NCBI GenBank assembly: GCA_018971905.1
Contig: JAGWZS010000014.1
Span: 1-20,406, forward strand
DNA length: 20,406 bases
Direction of reading: 5' to 3'
Origin: Rhodospirillales bacterium
GTDB taxonomy: Bacteria; Pseudomonadota; Alphaproteobacteria; Acetobacterales; Acetobacteraceae
The translations under genes and the position numbers were made by a program. This document shows positions 7,907 through 16,400 of the stretch, piece by piece. The notes under the pieces were generated by a model that was not told where the DNA came from, searched no databases, and saw only the letters and a list, made by a program, of their open reading frames with translations. Positions within the stretch are counted from its first letter, which is position 1; each line of letters opens with the position of its first letter.

Positions 7907-8590
7907 TTAGTCAGCTGCAAGGGCCATTTGCTTGCGCGCCAAACATTGGCTTACATAAGCTTCAACGGCATCGGAAACCATTTCCGCATGGTTGGCGAAC
8001 ACGTGGTCTGCACCCTCGAAGACCCTGTAGTCTATGGCGACACCCTTTTGCTGGTTTAATTTATCAACCAACTTTCGCACGGAATTTTCGGGCACCAAGT
8101 CATCGGCGTCCCCGTGGATGATAAGACCTCCGGTCGGGCAGGGGGCCAGAAACCCAAAATCATACCCGGCCGCGGGCAGTGCCACAGAAACCCAGCCGGA
8201 GACTTCGGGGCGACGCATCAGAAGCTGCATCCCCACAAAAGCGCCGAAGGAGTAGCCTGCAATCCACAACCCGCCATGTCCCGGATTGAGCCCCTGCATC
8301 CAATCCAGGGCGGCAGCGGCATCGTTGATTTCTCCCATTCCACCGTCGAACTTACTCTGGCTGCGGCCTACGCCCCTGAAGTTAAAGCGCATCACCGAAA
8401 AGCCGAGGCGTTGGAACACCTGATACATAGTGTAGGTGATGCGGTTGTTCATAGTGCCGCCATGCAGCGGATGAGGGTGCAAAACCAGGGCAAGCGGCGC
8501 ACCACGCTCCTTGGCGTGGTGGTAACGGCCCTCAAGGCGGCCTTCTGGGCCGGCAAACATCACTTCAGGCATACTCAACTCGTCTTTCAT
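7907..8590 (-). CDS. Alpha/beta hydrolase (COG2945-like)
   Basis: This 227-residue serine hydrolase has the short dienelactone-hydrolase/COG2945 layout. HPHPLHGGTMNN supplies the oxyanion region, and FRGVGRS precedes the nucleophile elbow. The nucleophile is S114 in AGYSFG. The acid is probably D163 in GDADDLVP, and the base is H196 in GADHVF. No signal peptide is seen, so it is probably cytoplasmic. The substrate cannot be told from sequence. The start at 8590 is one option. ATG at 8572 (MPEVMFAGPEGRLEGRY) fits the family well, with GACGAG just upstream. It is divergent from cysE across a 261-base gap and convergent with cheW. Confidence 0.85.
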   Translation of the reverse strand: MKDELSMPEVMFAGPEGRLEGRYHHAKERGAPLALVLHPHPLHGGTMNNRITYTMYQVFQRLGFSVMRFNFRGVGRSQSKFDGGMGEINDAAAALDWMQGLNPGHGGLWIAGYSFGAFVGMQLLMRRPEVSGWVSVALPAAGYDFGFLAPCPTGGLIIHGDADDLVPENSVRKLVDKLNQQKGVAIDYRVFEGADHVFANHAEMVSDAVEAYVSQCLARKQMALAAD

Positions 8591-8596
8591 ACCTTG

Positions 8597-8612
8597 GATC
8601 GGCAGACCGATC
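8597..8612. repeat. Small inverted repeat upstream of the hydrolase
   Basis: GATCGG and CCGATC form a perfect 6-bp inverted repeat with a four-base spacer, seven bases before the hydrolase start. It could be a weak operator or leader hairpin. Nothing else was recognised in the 261-base divergent gap (8591-8851). Confidence 0.3.
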
Positions 8613-8851
8613 TGACCAGGGAAGCCACGGTCTTACTAAATCTGCGCGTTTTGTGGACAGGATTATCTAAAGAAGCGGCTCAGGTAAAAACGATACTCCC
8701 CATCTCCTCCGGCAAAGTTGACCATACAGGTCCGGATAACTAGATGCTCTCCGCGAGGCTAAAATTAATATTGCCGAGAACGTAAAACTTAAACTCTCTC
8801 TAGGTCTGTCAATATAGCCTGCTTCTGGGCTGTTTATCCACGGAAATTCGC

Positions 8852-9523
8852 ATGGCCCTTATGTTTTTGCGCGAAACAGTAAAAACCTACCGCGAACGAG
8901 ACCCCGCGGCACGCTCTAATCTGGAGGTTTTGCTCTGCTATCCAGGGCTGCATGCGGTTGTATTGCACCGTCTTGCCAGTCCTTTTTATAAGGCAGGCTA
9001 TGTCACGCTGGGCCGGTTCATTTCTCATATCGGGCGCTTCTTGACAGGAATTGAGATTCATCCAGGAGCGAAGCTTGGGCGCCGCCTTGTTATCGACCAT
9101 GGAATGGGCGTGGTCATTGGTGAAACCGCCGAGATTGGTAATGATGTACATATTTATCATCAGGTTACCTTAGGAGGCACAAGTTCCACTCAAGGCAAGC
9201 GTCATCCCACTATAGGCAATAATGTCATTATAGGCGCCGGCGCGAAAATTCTTGGCCCGGTCCATATTGGCGATGGGGCGCGCATTGGAGCCAATGCGGT
9301 TGTGATCGCAGAGGTGCCGCCAGACACTACCGTGGTTGGGATTCCCGCCCGGCCGGTTGAGCGCGGCTTACGTAAATCCCGTTTCGATGCCTATGGTACC
9401 CCTTGCGATCCATCCCTTGACCCACTGTTTCATGAAATTGCGTTGTTGCGATGCGAGTTAACGGCTCTGGAAGGCCGGATAAGGGCGCAAGATAATCCCC
9501 GCGCTGAGGCTAACCCCTTGTGA
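8852..9523 (+). CDS. cysE: Serine O-acetyltransferase
   Basis: This 223-residue enzyme acetylates L-serine with acetyl-CoA to give O-acetylserine, the precursor for cysteine. A short helical N-terminal domain ([21 protein letters not shown]) leads into a left-handed beta-helix of hexapeptide repeats. The beta-helix carries IHPGAKLG, the catalytic-region [14 protein letters not shown] and the acetyl-CoA loop [15 protein letters not shown]. It lacks the long N-terminal extension of the E. coli form and matches the shorter bacterial class. Its TGA overlaps the GTG of the cysteine desulfurase by four bases, so the two are probably translated together. This places cysteine formation directly before cysteine use. 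Confidence 0.94.
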   Translation: MALMFLRETVKTYRERDPAARSNLEVLLCYPGLHAVVLHRLASPFYKAGYVTLGRFISHIGRFLTGIEIHPGAKLGRRLVIDHGMGVVIGETAEIGNDVHIYHQVTLGGTSSTQGKRHPTIGNNVIIGAGAKILGPVHIGDGARIGANAVVIAEVPPDTTVVGIPARPVERGLRKSRFDAYGTPCDPSLDPLFHEIALLRCELTALEGRIRAQDNPRAEANPL

Positions 9524-10650
9524 TTTATCTGGACGCCAATGCCACGGAACCGCTGCGGCCAGAAGCGCGGGCGGCTGTCCTTAGCGCTCTGGACCAAGGT
9601 GGTAATCCGTCTTCTGTGCATCAGGCTGGGCGCGCGGCACGAAAAGTCCTGGAAGAAGCGCGGGAACGGGTGGCCGAATTCGCGAATGCGCGCCCGTCGG
9701 ACGTTATTTTTTGTGCGGGCGCAACTGAGGCAGATGCCCTGGCCGTGCACGCCTTTGGCGCTAACCGTCCCATCCTCGTTGGTGCTACAGAGCACGCTGC
9801 CATCCGCGCCGCCGCTCCATGCGCCATTACCATCCCTGTTCGTGCCAATGGTCAGGCGGATATGGTAGCTCTGGAGCGTCTGCTGGTTGTTCATCCTGAT
9901 GCCTTAGTCTGCCTGATGGCTGCAAACAATGAAACGGGCGTCTTGCATGATATTGAAATTGCAGGAAAATTATGCAGCAATGCTGGCGCGCTTCTACATG
10001 TAGATGCGGCTCAGGCAATCGGGCGCGCCAATCAGAATTGGTTGGCTTTGGGTGCGGCCAGCTTGGCCATTTCCGGGCATAAATTCGGTGCCCCAGTGGG
10101 AGCCGGAGCACTTATAACGCGCCCGGGGTTGGATATTCAGCCCCTAATTAAAGGTGGGGGGCAGGAACTGGGGCGGCGTGGTGGCACATCCGCCCTGCCG
10201 GCAATCGCGGGCATGGCTGTCGCCATCGGCGCGGCTTACCCATCAGAGCAAATTGCCACTTGGCGTGATGAAATTGAGGCATTTTGCTGTGCCCATGGTG
10301 CGCTTGCGATAGGCGCCACCGCACCACGTCTGCCAAATACCACTTGCCTTGCCTTGCCGGGGGTGCGTGCTGAAACGCAACTTATCGCTCTTGATATGGC
10401 GGGTATCTGCGTTTCCGCCGGCTCTGCTTGCTCTTCCGGCAAGGTTGCTGCCAGCCATGTGCTTTTGGCCATGGGCCTCGAACAGCTTGCGGATCAGGCT
10501 ATTCGTGTCTCTTTGCCCTGGAATGCGGAGGCCTCCATGGTACAAAAGTTCCAATCAGCCTATGCGAACATGGCCTCGCGCCTTGCGAAGCGCGACTCAA
10601 TCGGCTTAACCACGGCCGATCATTGCAAGGACCCGATATGCCTAAAATGA
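9520..10650 (+). CDS. Cysteine desulfurase (NifS/IscS family)
   Basis: This 376-residue PLP enzyme removes sulfur from cysteine as an enzyme-bound persulfide. The PLP lysine is K188 (SGHKFG). The cofactor is further held by [15 protein letters not shown] and HVDAAQAIG. The catalytic C304 lies in the GSACSSGK loop, as in IscS/NifS rather than SufS. The GTG start lies in the GTGA overlap with cysE. The gene ends 13 bases inside the next gene, a ferredoxin. With mnmA downstream, its persulfide probably feeds tRNA 2-thiolation, though an Fe-S role is equally possible. No iscU, iscA or hscAB is present. I give no symbol because iscS and nifS cannot be told apart here. Confidence 0.93.
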   Translation: MIYLDANATEPLRPEARAAVLSALDQGGNPSSVHQAGRAARKVLEEARERVAEFANARPSDVIFCAGATEADALAVHAFGANRPILVGATEHAAIRAAAPCAITIPVRANGQADMVALERLLVVHPDALVCLMAANNETGVLHDIEIAGKLCSNAGALLHVDAAQAIGRANQNWLALGAASLAISGHKFGAPVGAGALITRPGLDIQPLIKGGGQELGRRGGTSALPAIAGMAVAIGAAYPSEQIATWRDEIEAFCCAHGALAIGATAPRLPNTTCLALPGVRAETQLIALDMAGICVSAGSACSSGKVAASHVLLAMGLEQLADQAIRVSLPWNAEASMVQKFQSAYANMASRLAKRDSIGLTTADHCKDPICLK

Positions 10651-10967
10651 CTTTTATCGAACGTGACGGCACGCCACGCGAAGTTGAAGCCCCTACGGGG
10701 CTTTCTGTTTTGGAAGTTGCGCATAAGCACGGTATCGATATCGAAGGGGCGTGCGAGGGTTCGCTTGCCTGTTCCACCTGCCATGTAATCGTGGATCCAG
10801 AATGGTTTAACCAGCTGAAAAAGCCGTCTGATGACGAAGAAGACATGCTGGACCTGGCCTTTGGCTTGGAAAAGACATCTCGGCTAGGCTGTCAGATTGT
10901 CATGTCTGAGGTGTTGGATGGGCTGGTTGTAAGGCTGCCGGCCTCAACGCGGAATGCCAATAAGTAA
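10638..10967 (+). CDS. 2Fe-2S ferredoxin, adrenodoxin type
   Basis: This 109-residue electron carrier has the cluster ligands C39, C45, C48 and C85 in the pattern C-x5-C-x2-C...C ([13 protein letters not shown] ... RLGCQI), typical of the adrenodoxin/Isc ferredoxin class. The acidic patch [11 protein letters not shown] is the usual partner-docking surface. ATG at 10638 is chosen because AAGGA (10627-10631) lies six bases upstream and [11 protein letters not shown] matches family N-termini. It overlaps the desulfurase by 13 bases and mnmA by up to 14. It may supply electrons for Fe-S assembly with the desulfurase. Confidence 0.94.
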   Translation: MPKMTFIERDGTPREVEAPTGLSVLEVAHKHGIDIEGACEGSLACSTCHVIVDPEWFNQLKKPSDDEEDMLDLAFGLEKTSRLGCQIVMSEVLDGLVVRLPASTRNANK

Positions 10968-12009
10968 GATGCGGGTCGTTGTTGCCATGTCCGGCGGCGT
11001 TGATAGCTCGGTTGTTGCTGGGCTGATGGCGCGCGAAGGGCATGAGGTGATAGGCGTAACCCTACAGCTATATGACCATGGGAACGCTACCAGCCGAAAA
11101 GGGGCGTGCTGCGCGGGTCAAGATATTCACGATGCCAAGCGTGTGGCAGACAAGCTGGGCGTTGCCCATTACGTTATTGATAGTGAAACGCGCTTTAAAC
11201 AAAGCGTTATGTCCGTATTTGCTGATGCTTATGCTCAAGGGCAGACCCCGGTGCCGTGTATTGCCTGCAATCAGCATTTGAAGTTCGGCGATTTGCTGGA
11301 GATGGCCAGAGATCTCGGCGCCGACGCATTGGCGACCGGCCATTACGTTCGCCGGATCGAAGGCGCAGCCGGCGCTGAGCTGCATAAGGCCGTGGATGAG
11401 AGCCGGGATCAAAGCTGGTTTCTTTTCGCGACAACCCAGGAGCAGCTTGACTACTGCCGTTTTCCGCTAGGCGATTTTGCCTCTAAATCCGAAGTCCGGT
11501 CTCTCGCGTCTGAAATGGGCCTCGTTGTTGCCGAAAAGCCGGATAGTCAGGACATTTGCTTCGTGCCCACGGGCAGCTATGCGGGCGTTGTACAGGCATT
11601 TCGCCCAGATGCGTTGGAGGAAGGGGAGGTCGTGTCCGAGGGTGGCCATGTGTTGGGTCGCCACCAGGGTATTGCCCGCTATACCATCGGCCAGGCCAAA
11701 CGGCTGCCAGACAAAGCCGCGCATATGGTGGTTAAATCCATCGAGCCCGCTACCCGGCGCATTATCGTCGGCCCTCGTGGTGCTGAAAGCCGCATGATAA
11801 AGCTGCGCGATGTGAATTGGCTTATCAGCCCCGGCGAGCTCCGCGCGACCGTTAAACTGCGAGCCCGCGATAGCCTGCGCGCATCGAATATCTACCCGGA
11901 TGGCCGCGACGCAACATTAGAGCTTGATGAGCCAGCAATTGCCGCGCCCGGCCAGGCTGCTGTGTTTTATGAAGGGTCGCGCATCCTCGGCGGAGGGTTT
12001 ATCGTTTAA
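10954..12009 (+). CDS. mnmA: tRNA-specific 2-thiouridylase MnmA
   Basis: This 351-residue cytoplasmic enzyme activates U34 of Lys, Glu and Gln tRNAs with ATP and inserts sulfur from a persulfide. The PP-loop is MSGGVDSS. The catalytic cysteines are C102 ([13 protein letters not shown]) and C202 (DSQDICFVP). The tRNA-contact segment ATGHYVRR is present, as are the C-terminal barrels ([21 protein letters not shown]). Two starts are possible: ATG 10954 overlaps the ferredoxin by 14 bases, and ATG 10969 starts just after its stop and gives 346 residues. Neither has a strong ribosome site. The desulfurase encoded two genes upstream is the obvious sulfur donor. Confidence 0.96.
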   Translation: MPISKMRVVVAMSGGVDSSVVAGLMAREGHEVIGVTLQLYDHGNATSRKGACCAGQDIHDAKRVADKLGVAHYVIDSETRFKQSVMSVFADAYAQGQTPVPCIACNQHLKFGDLLEMARDLGADALATGHYVRRIEGAAGAELHKAVDESRDQSWFLFATTQEQLDYCRFPLGDFASKSEVRSLASEMGLVVAEKPDSQDICFVPTGSYAGVVQAFRPDALEEGEVVSEGGHVLGRHQGIARYTIGQAKRLPDKAAHMVVKSIEPATRRIIVGPRGAESRMIKLRDVNWLISPGELRATVKLRARDSLRASNIYPDGRDATLELDEPAIAAPGQAAVFYEGSRILGGGFIV

Positions 12010-12049
12010 CCCGCTACGGCCCGGAAGGCGGCGTATCTCTGGGAGTTTA

Positions 12050-12077
12050 TTGCCTAATTAACCGCTTTAGCTACAAT
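12050..12077 (+). promoter_or_regulatory. Candidate promoter of the Hint-domain gene
   Basis: TTGCCT (12050-12055) and TACAAT (12072-12077) are 16 bases apart, matching consensus at four and five of six positions. Initiation would fall near 12084, just before the palindrome at 12094-12109. The 129-base gap after mnmA has no clear terminator. Confidence 0.4.
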
Positions 12078-12093
12078 CTACAGTATAGTCTCT

Positions 12094-12109
12094 TGGTATA
12101 AATATACCA
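12094..12109. promoter_or_regulatory. Palindromic operator-like site
   Basis: TGGTATA-AA-TATACCA is a perfect 7-bp inverted repeat with a two-base centre. With one bulged base it extends to CTCT/AGAG (12090-12112). It lies about 10-25 bases past the inferred transcription start and 30 bases before the Hint gene. It looks like a dimeric repressor site or a small leader hairpin. The regulator is not identifiable here. Confidence 0.45.
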
Positions 12110-12138
12110 GAGGGTGGCGATAAGGCAGGGAAAGCAAT

Positions 12139-13317
12139 ATGTCTGGTTCAAGCTACGATACAATTATTGCCACGGGTGGCACGCTTTCTGTCACTTCGGC
12201 CTATAGCGTCGCCACAAACCTGACTTTTCAGAACGCGGGTTCTGCCAGTGGCGTCATTATTTTCTCCCGTACTGGTATTGGGGCAGGTACCGAGACCATA
12301 AACGGTGTTGTCACGCCAGTCGCAGATTTCGGTGGCGGTACCATCGCCAACATGCTTCCCAGCCGATACCACAACTATGGCATTCTGGGTGATCAGGTAA
12401 GCATCCAATCAGTCGACACGCTGTTCAACTCTCTGGATACTGCGGGAACGGCAGCCGCCGACAATGCGGATTTCCTCAATCATATCAGCTTCGCAGCTCA
12501 AAGCGGCGATTATCTTGTAATCGCGGATGGCAAGGTGGAGCTGAGTGTCGGCACGCCTTTCACCTTTAATGCAAACGAGCAAACAATCATCGATGAAATT
12601 GCTCTTGGCCTGTTTGGTACCGCTGCAAATCAAGGAACCCTTGAGATATCCTTCGCGGAACGCCCGAACCCTAACAGTAATAACCAATTTGTCGATGCCA
12701 TTATCGTGGCGGATACCCCGATCAATCCATGCTTTGTAGAAGGCACCCTTATTCTTACTACACGGGGAGAGGTGCCTGTTGAAAGGCTTGTAGCGGGAGA
12801 TTGCGTCATTACGCTCGACGGCGAAGAACAGGAAATTATTTGGATTGGTAAACGAACAATCGACCTTGCTGCGGCTTTAAGGCCGGATATTCTGCGGCCA
12901 ATCACGATCGAGCCGGACGCCCTGGCTGTAGGCGTGCCCTCACGCTGCTTAAGGGTTTCCCCTGATCACGCTCTCTACATCGATGGCGTGCTGGTACCAG
13001 CCAAGGCTCTCATCAACTGGAACAGTATCCGGCAGAATGGCACCGAACTGTCTGTGGTATATTATCACATCGAATTATCCCGCCACAGCGCCTTATTCGC
13101 TAACGGTACGCCGGCTGAATCTTTTCTCGACACGGGCCATCGGGGCGTTTTTGATAATGCCGCGGATGCGGTGATTGCGCTGCCATCAACCATGCAGGCC
13201 AGACGCGCGGCTGAAAGTTTTGCGCCGCTTTGTACTGCGGGGAGCAAGCTTGAGGATATCCGCGCACGCATTGCCGCCAGGCAGCCGGGGCTCCATTTGG
13301 TTGGCGGGCGTAAATAA
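12139..13317 (+). CDS. Hint-domain protein (Hint_2 type), possibly self-processing
   Basis: This 392-residue protein has two parts. Residues 1-195 are rich in G, T, S and N with beta-strand patterning and are unlike any catalytic family I know. From C198 (NPCFVEGTLILTTRGEVPVERLVAGD) a Hedgehog/intein-type Hint domain runs to about residue 345, with VSPDHALY (H277), YYHIELSRH and ESFLDTGHRGVF. In related proteins I recall the last motif as DTGN-R, so the presumed terminal asparagine is histidine here. Such proteins are often secreted without a signal peptide, and none is seen. The cleavage activity and role are unknown. AGGGAA lies eight bases before the ATG. It is convergent with the ABC transporter, only five bases apart. 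Confidence 0.8.
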   Translation: MSGSSYDTIIATGGTLSVTSAYSVATNLTFQNAGSASGVIIFSRTGIGAGTETINGVVTPVADFGGGTIANMLPSRYHNYGILGDQVSIQSVDTLFNSLDTAGTAAADNADFLNHISFAAQSGDYLVIADGKVELSVGTPFTFNANEQTIIDEIALGLFGTAANQGTLEISFAERPNPNSNNQFVDAIIVADTPINPCFVEGTLILTTRGEVPVERLVAGDCVITLDGEEQEIIWIGKRTIDLAAALRPDILRPITIEPDALAVGVPSRCLRVSPDHALYIDGVLVPAKALINWNSIRQNGTELSVVYYHIELSRHSALFANGTPAESFLDTGHRGVFDNAADAVIALPSTMQARRAAESFAPLCTAGSKLEDIRARIAARQPGLHLVGGRK

Positions 13318-13322
13318 AGATT

Positions 13323-15062
13323 TCACACCGCAGGTTCCAGCGCCCCATTAACTAGACTCACGTGTCTGGAGCCAGCTTCATGGTGGCTAATGGCCACAAC
13401 TGTGGTGTTTGGCAGCGTCGTGCGTAAGGTTGTCCATATCCGTTCAGCTAACGACTTATCGAGAGCAGAAGTTGCCTCATCAAGAAACAACCAATCCGGC
13501 TTGGCAAGCAACGCGCGCGCCAGGGCGAGCCGCTGCTGCTCCCCCCCAGACAACACTAAACTCCAGTTTGCGCTTTCTTCTAGCTGCGGCACCAAATGTT
13601 CAAGTCCCATAACGGTCAAGGCTCTCACAGCTTCCTCGTCGCTCAGGCTTTCAACAGCCATCGGATAAGCAAGATTGCGCTTCAAGGTTCCAAGCGGAAA
13701 ATAAGGTTTTTGCGGCAAAAAAAGCAGGCTTCCAGCCGGCCGTTCAATTTCTCCATTGCCGAATGGCCAGACGCCAGCAATCGCGCGGAACAGGGTCGAT
13801 TTTCCAGAGCCTGATGGCCCGGAAATTATAACAGGCTCGCCAGGCTTTAACTGCAACGCCGCATGGTCAAGCAGTTTGCGGCCGTCAGGCAGAGTTAAAG
13901 TCAGATCCTTTAAAGCCAGCTCATTTGCGCCGTCACTCACAATTGGCCCATGGGCGGCCATGGAACGGGCGTTCTCCATGGCTTCACGGAAGCCATAAAG
14001 TCGAGAAACGGTCGCTCTCAGAAGCACTAAATTTGGATAAGAGGTAACAAACCAGGAAAGTGCTCCCTGCACCTGCCCGAACACCAATTGAATTTGCTGC
14101 AATCCACCTAACCCGACTTGTTTGGCAAAATAGCGCGGAAGCGTGACAACAAGAGGAAAAATACTCGCAATTTGTGAAAAGCTGATCGTGAAAAAGTTCA
14201 GCACTTTGGTCCGGCGCATGATGGCCCAAAAATTGTCACGAACAAATTGAAAACTTGAGCGTAGTTGCGCGTCTTCCTCTGTTTCTCCATGCAGCAGGGC
14301 AATCCCTTCTGGATTTTCACGTACCCGTACCAGGCGAAAACGGAAGTTTGCCTCTAATTTCTGCTGGTTGAACGAAAGCGGAACGAGCCTGCGGCCAATG
14401 AGATGTGTAAGGCCGGTTCCAACCAAAGAGTAAAGCACTGCGACCCAAAGCATATAACCAGGAATTTTAAGGCCAAGGATCGTGATGGAACCTGATATGC
14501 TGTAAAGTACAAATACAAAACTAAATAGTGTCACAACGTTTGTAATGAAATCTGTTCCAAGGGACAGGGTATTGTTGGTAAAATCATTGAGGTCTTCCGA
14601 GATACGCTGATCTGGATTGTCCACCACAGCGCTAGGAGCCTGGCTGAGGCTGATATTGTAATAAGCACGATCATGCAGCCAATTCTCTACATAATGAATT
14701 GTCAGCCATTGCCGCCATTTGATTTGCAGCATCTGTGTGAGATAAGTCGCATACACGGCAATCACAACGTAAACTGTAACAAGTTCAGCAAAGCCTGCCA
14801 TGGGGCCTTTGTTGGGTATCTGCACGATCGGCAGGTAGAGTAATGTAAGAACTGTTTTTACATCATATACCTGAATGGCATTGAAGAAATCAGCGCTCCA
14901 ATAAGTCAGAACGACATTCAGCCCGACCTGGATTAGATTCAGAGCCACAACGGTGCCCAATAACCCCCAGGCAACGCGCTTTTGCTCTGATTTGAAATAA
15001 GGCTTGGCGAGGCTCCAACCCTCTGCAAAACCGATGAAAAAGTTCGTCATTACGTGGCGCAC
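13323..15062 (-). CDS. SbmA/BacA/YddA-type ABC transporter, membrane and ATPase fused
   Basis: This 579-residue inner-membrane protein belongs to the ABC_membrane_2 class (COG4178). The N-terminal half (about 1-330) holds several hydrophobic spans, among them VALNLIQVGLNVVLTYW, VTVYVVIAVYATYL, VVTLFSFVFVLYSI and GYMLWVAVLYSLVG, plus the family segment DNPDQRISEDLNDF. The ATPase has Walker A GPSGSGKST (K421), the signature LSGGEQQR, Walker B DWLFLDEATSALD and the switch histidine in ISHHE. Family members move peptides, cobalamin or very long fatty acyl groups, and the substrate here is unknown. GTG at 15062 is preferred over ATG 15050 because AGAGGA lies six bases upstream, at the end of the DUF3253 gene. 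Confidence 0.9.
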   Translation of the reverse strand: MRHVMTNFFIGFAEGWSLAKPYFKSEQKRVAWGLLGTVVALNLIQVGLNVVLTYWSADFFNAIQVYDVKTVLTLLYLPIVQIPNKGPMAGFAELVTVYVVIAVYATYLTQMLQIKWRQWLTIHYVENWLHDRAYYNISLSQAPSAVVDNPDQRISEDLNDFTNNTLSLGTDFITNVVTLFSFVFVLYSISGSITILGLKIPGYMLWVAVLYSLVGTGLTHLIGRRLVPLSFNQQKLEANFRFRLVRVRENPEGIALLHGETEEDAQLRSSFQFVRDNFWAIMRRTKVLNFFTISFSQIASIFPLVVTLPRYFAKQVGLGGLQQIQLVFGQVQGALSWFVTSYPNLVLLRATVSRLYGFREAMENARSMAAHGPIVSDGANELALKDLTLTLPDGRKLLDHAALQLKPGEPVIISGPSGSGKSTLFRAIAGVWPFGNGEIERPAGSLLFLPQKPYFPLGTLKRNLAYPMAVESLSDEEAVRALTVMGLEHLVPQLEESANWSLVLSGGEQQRLALARALLAKPDWLFLDEATSALDKSLAERIWTTLRTTLPNTTVVAISHHEAGSRHVSLVNGALEPAV

Positions 15063-15064
15063 GG

Positions 15065-15331
15065 TTATTCCTCTGGGCTTGTTAAGCGCAGGCGTATCAC
15101 GCCATGCAGTTGTTCTGGATCGATTGGTTTGCCTTTACGCAGAATTTCTATCTGCCCCGCACGGGCTAGGCGCTGCGCTGCCTGCTTCGTGGGTGCCAGG
15201 AACCGGCGCCAACTCTCATCAGGTGGGTTTCCGGCAAGCGCCTTGGCGACATCTGTGGGGCAAACAGATTTATGCTTCCCGCGGGCTGCGAGCATTTCTA
15301 GAATCGTTTGTTCGGCAGGATGAAGGCTCAT
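15065..15331 (-). CDS. DUF3253 family protein
   Basis: This 88-residue protein matches the DUF3253 pattern as I remember it: an N-terminal helix (EQTILEMLAARG), CPTDVAKALAG, a central SWRRFLAPTKQAAQRLARAGQIEILRKG, and a terminal GVIRLRL. The arrangement suggests a small winged-helix fold. No function is established. Its stop lies two bases before the transporter's GTG, so the two are probably cotranscribed and translationally coupled. No usual ribosome site precedes its ATG; AGGG lies about 15 bases upstream with a short inverted repeat between. Confidence 0.8.
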   Translation of the reverse strand: MSLHPAEQTILEMLAARGKHKSVCPTDVAKALAGNPPDESWRRFLAPTKQAAQRLARAGQIEILRKGKPIDPEQLHGVIRLRLTSPEE

Positions 15332-15346
15332 AAGCTAAAACTTATG
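15329..15346 (-). repeat. Inverted repeat including the DUF3253 start codon
   Basis: CATAAG and CTTATG are perfect complements separated by six bases, and the ATG of the DUF3253 gene is part of one arm. In RNA this would place the start codon in a short, weak AT-rich stem. Confidence 0.3.
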
Positions 15347-15410
15347 CCCTATACGTCAATTGCCTTCAAACCCCAGTTGGGTCCCGAGCCGTAAGGATTT
15401 GTAGCGTTTC

Positions 15411-16274
15411 TTATCTCGACTTAAACATCTGGGCGAGTTCTTCGCATGGAACGGCTTGGCCGAAAAATGCGCCCTGTCCTTCGTCAGCGTGCGTTTGGCG
15501 CAGCAGGTCGTACTGTACAGCCGTTTCCACTCCATCCGCAACAACAGAGCAGCCAAGGGCATGGCCTGCCTTGATGATCGCGTGAATAAGTGGGGTAGAA
15601 GGAGGGGTGCTGGTTAAGCTTTGAACGAGCGATCGGTCGAGGCGCAGGCTGGAAATTGGCAGGCTCTTTAGGGAGACCAGGGACGAATAGCCTGAGCCAA
15701 ATTGACTTAACGCCAGGCGAACGCCGATTCCCTGGATGGCTTTCAAGGCAAAATTGGTGTCTTCATTTGCATCCAGCAGCATGGCCTCGGTTATAATCAA
15801 TTCTAGCCGTTCTGGTGCGATATCCGAGCCGTTGAGTGCTTCCAGCAGATGTTTAACCATTTCCCTGCTTTGCAGATGCCGCAATGAAAGCGCCAAGGAG
15901 ATAGAGAAATGCCCAGAAAATTGCGCAATTGCCTGGCAGGCGGCGCGCAGCATCCAACTCCCGATATCGATGATGACATCCGATTGCTCCGCCAAAGGTA
16001 AGAATTGCCCGGCAGGTATAAAGCCGCGCCGCGAGTGGATAATCCGCAGCATAGCTTCTGCCCCAGTGGCTAATCCGCTATGTAGCGACACGATGGGCTG
16101 AAAATGCAAAGCCAGCCTCCCGGCCGCCATTTCCTGCCGCAATTTTTGAACAATCCGGCGCCGCTCCGCGACCCGGTGTCTGGTGTTATACTGCCGTAAT
16201 TCACGATCGGTTTGTACTGGCATCTCGGGAGAGGTGGCCCTCGGGATGTCAGTAGGTAGCTTTAAGTCTGACAT
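15411..16274 (-). CDS. Degenerate EAL-domain protein, probably without phosphodiesterase activity
   Basis: This 287-residue soluble protein has a helical, charged N-terminus (1-45) followed by one EAL domain. Compared with active c-di-GMP phosphodiesterases, EAL is EAM (GAEAMLRI). The asparagine of the N-x-S motif is lost (LALSLRHLQ). The metal-binding DDFGTG is SQFGSG. The lysine of L-K-I-D is arginine (LRLDRS). The AEGVET glutamate is aspartate (ADGVET). The glutamates of EAM and IITE and the final GQG remain. Loss of both DD residues should abolish metal-dependent hydrolysis. A role as a c-di-GMP sensor or protein-binding domain is likely. No GGDEF, PAS or membrane segment is present. Confidence 0.88.
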   Translation of the reverse strand: MSDLKLPTDIPRATSPEMPVQTDRELRQYNTRHRVAERRRIVQKLRQEMAAGRLALHFQPIVSLHSGLATGAEAMLRIIHSRRGFIPAGQFLPLAEQSDVIIDIGSWMLRAACQAIAQFSGHFSISLALSLRHLQSREMVKHLLEALNGSDIAPERLELIITEAMLLDANEDTNFALKAIQGIGVRLALSQFGSGYSSLVSLKSLPISSLRLDRSLVQSLTSTPPSTPLIHAIIKAGHALGCSVVADGVETAVQYDLLRQTHADEGQGAFFGQAVPCEELAQMFKSR

Positions 16275-16349
16275 TGCATGGTTTAATTGACATGCAAGGA
16301 TTTTGAGGCCGAAAACTTAACATTCCCACAACATGGAACTGTATTTTGA

Positions 16350-16379
16350 ATGATACGTGTGAACGAAGCTAATCGTCAG
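16350..16379 (-). promoter_or_regulatory. Candidate promoter for the EAL gene
   Basis: On the - strand, CTGACG (16379-16374) and TATCAT (16355-16350) are 18 bases apart, matching consensus at four and five of six positions. They lie in the 126-base AT-rich gap between the glycosyltransferase remnant and the EAL gene, about 75 bases before its ATG. Confidence 0.35.
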
Positions 16380-16400
16380 ACAAAATATTAATCTGAATGG

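Noticed and set aside
8114..8743. A 209-residue + strand open frame opposite the hydrolase.
   Set aside because: It mirrors the hydrolase coding strand, shows no domain pattern and has no ribosome site. The hydrolase frame has a full catalytic triad.
12010..12049. Possible terminator after mnmA.
   Set aside because: The GC-rich stretch does not form a convincing stem and no T tract follows.
16376..16396. TCAGA/TCTGA inverted repeat after the glycosyltransferase remnant, as a terminator.
   Set aside because: The stem is only five pairs with an 11-base AT-rich loop, too weak to call.
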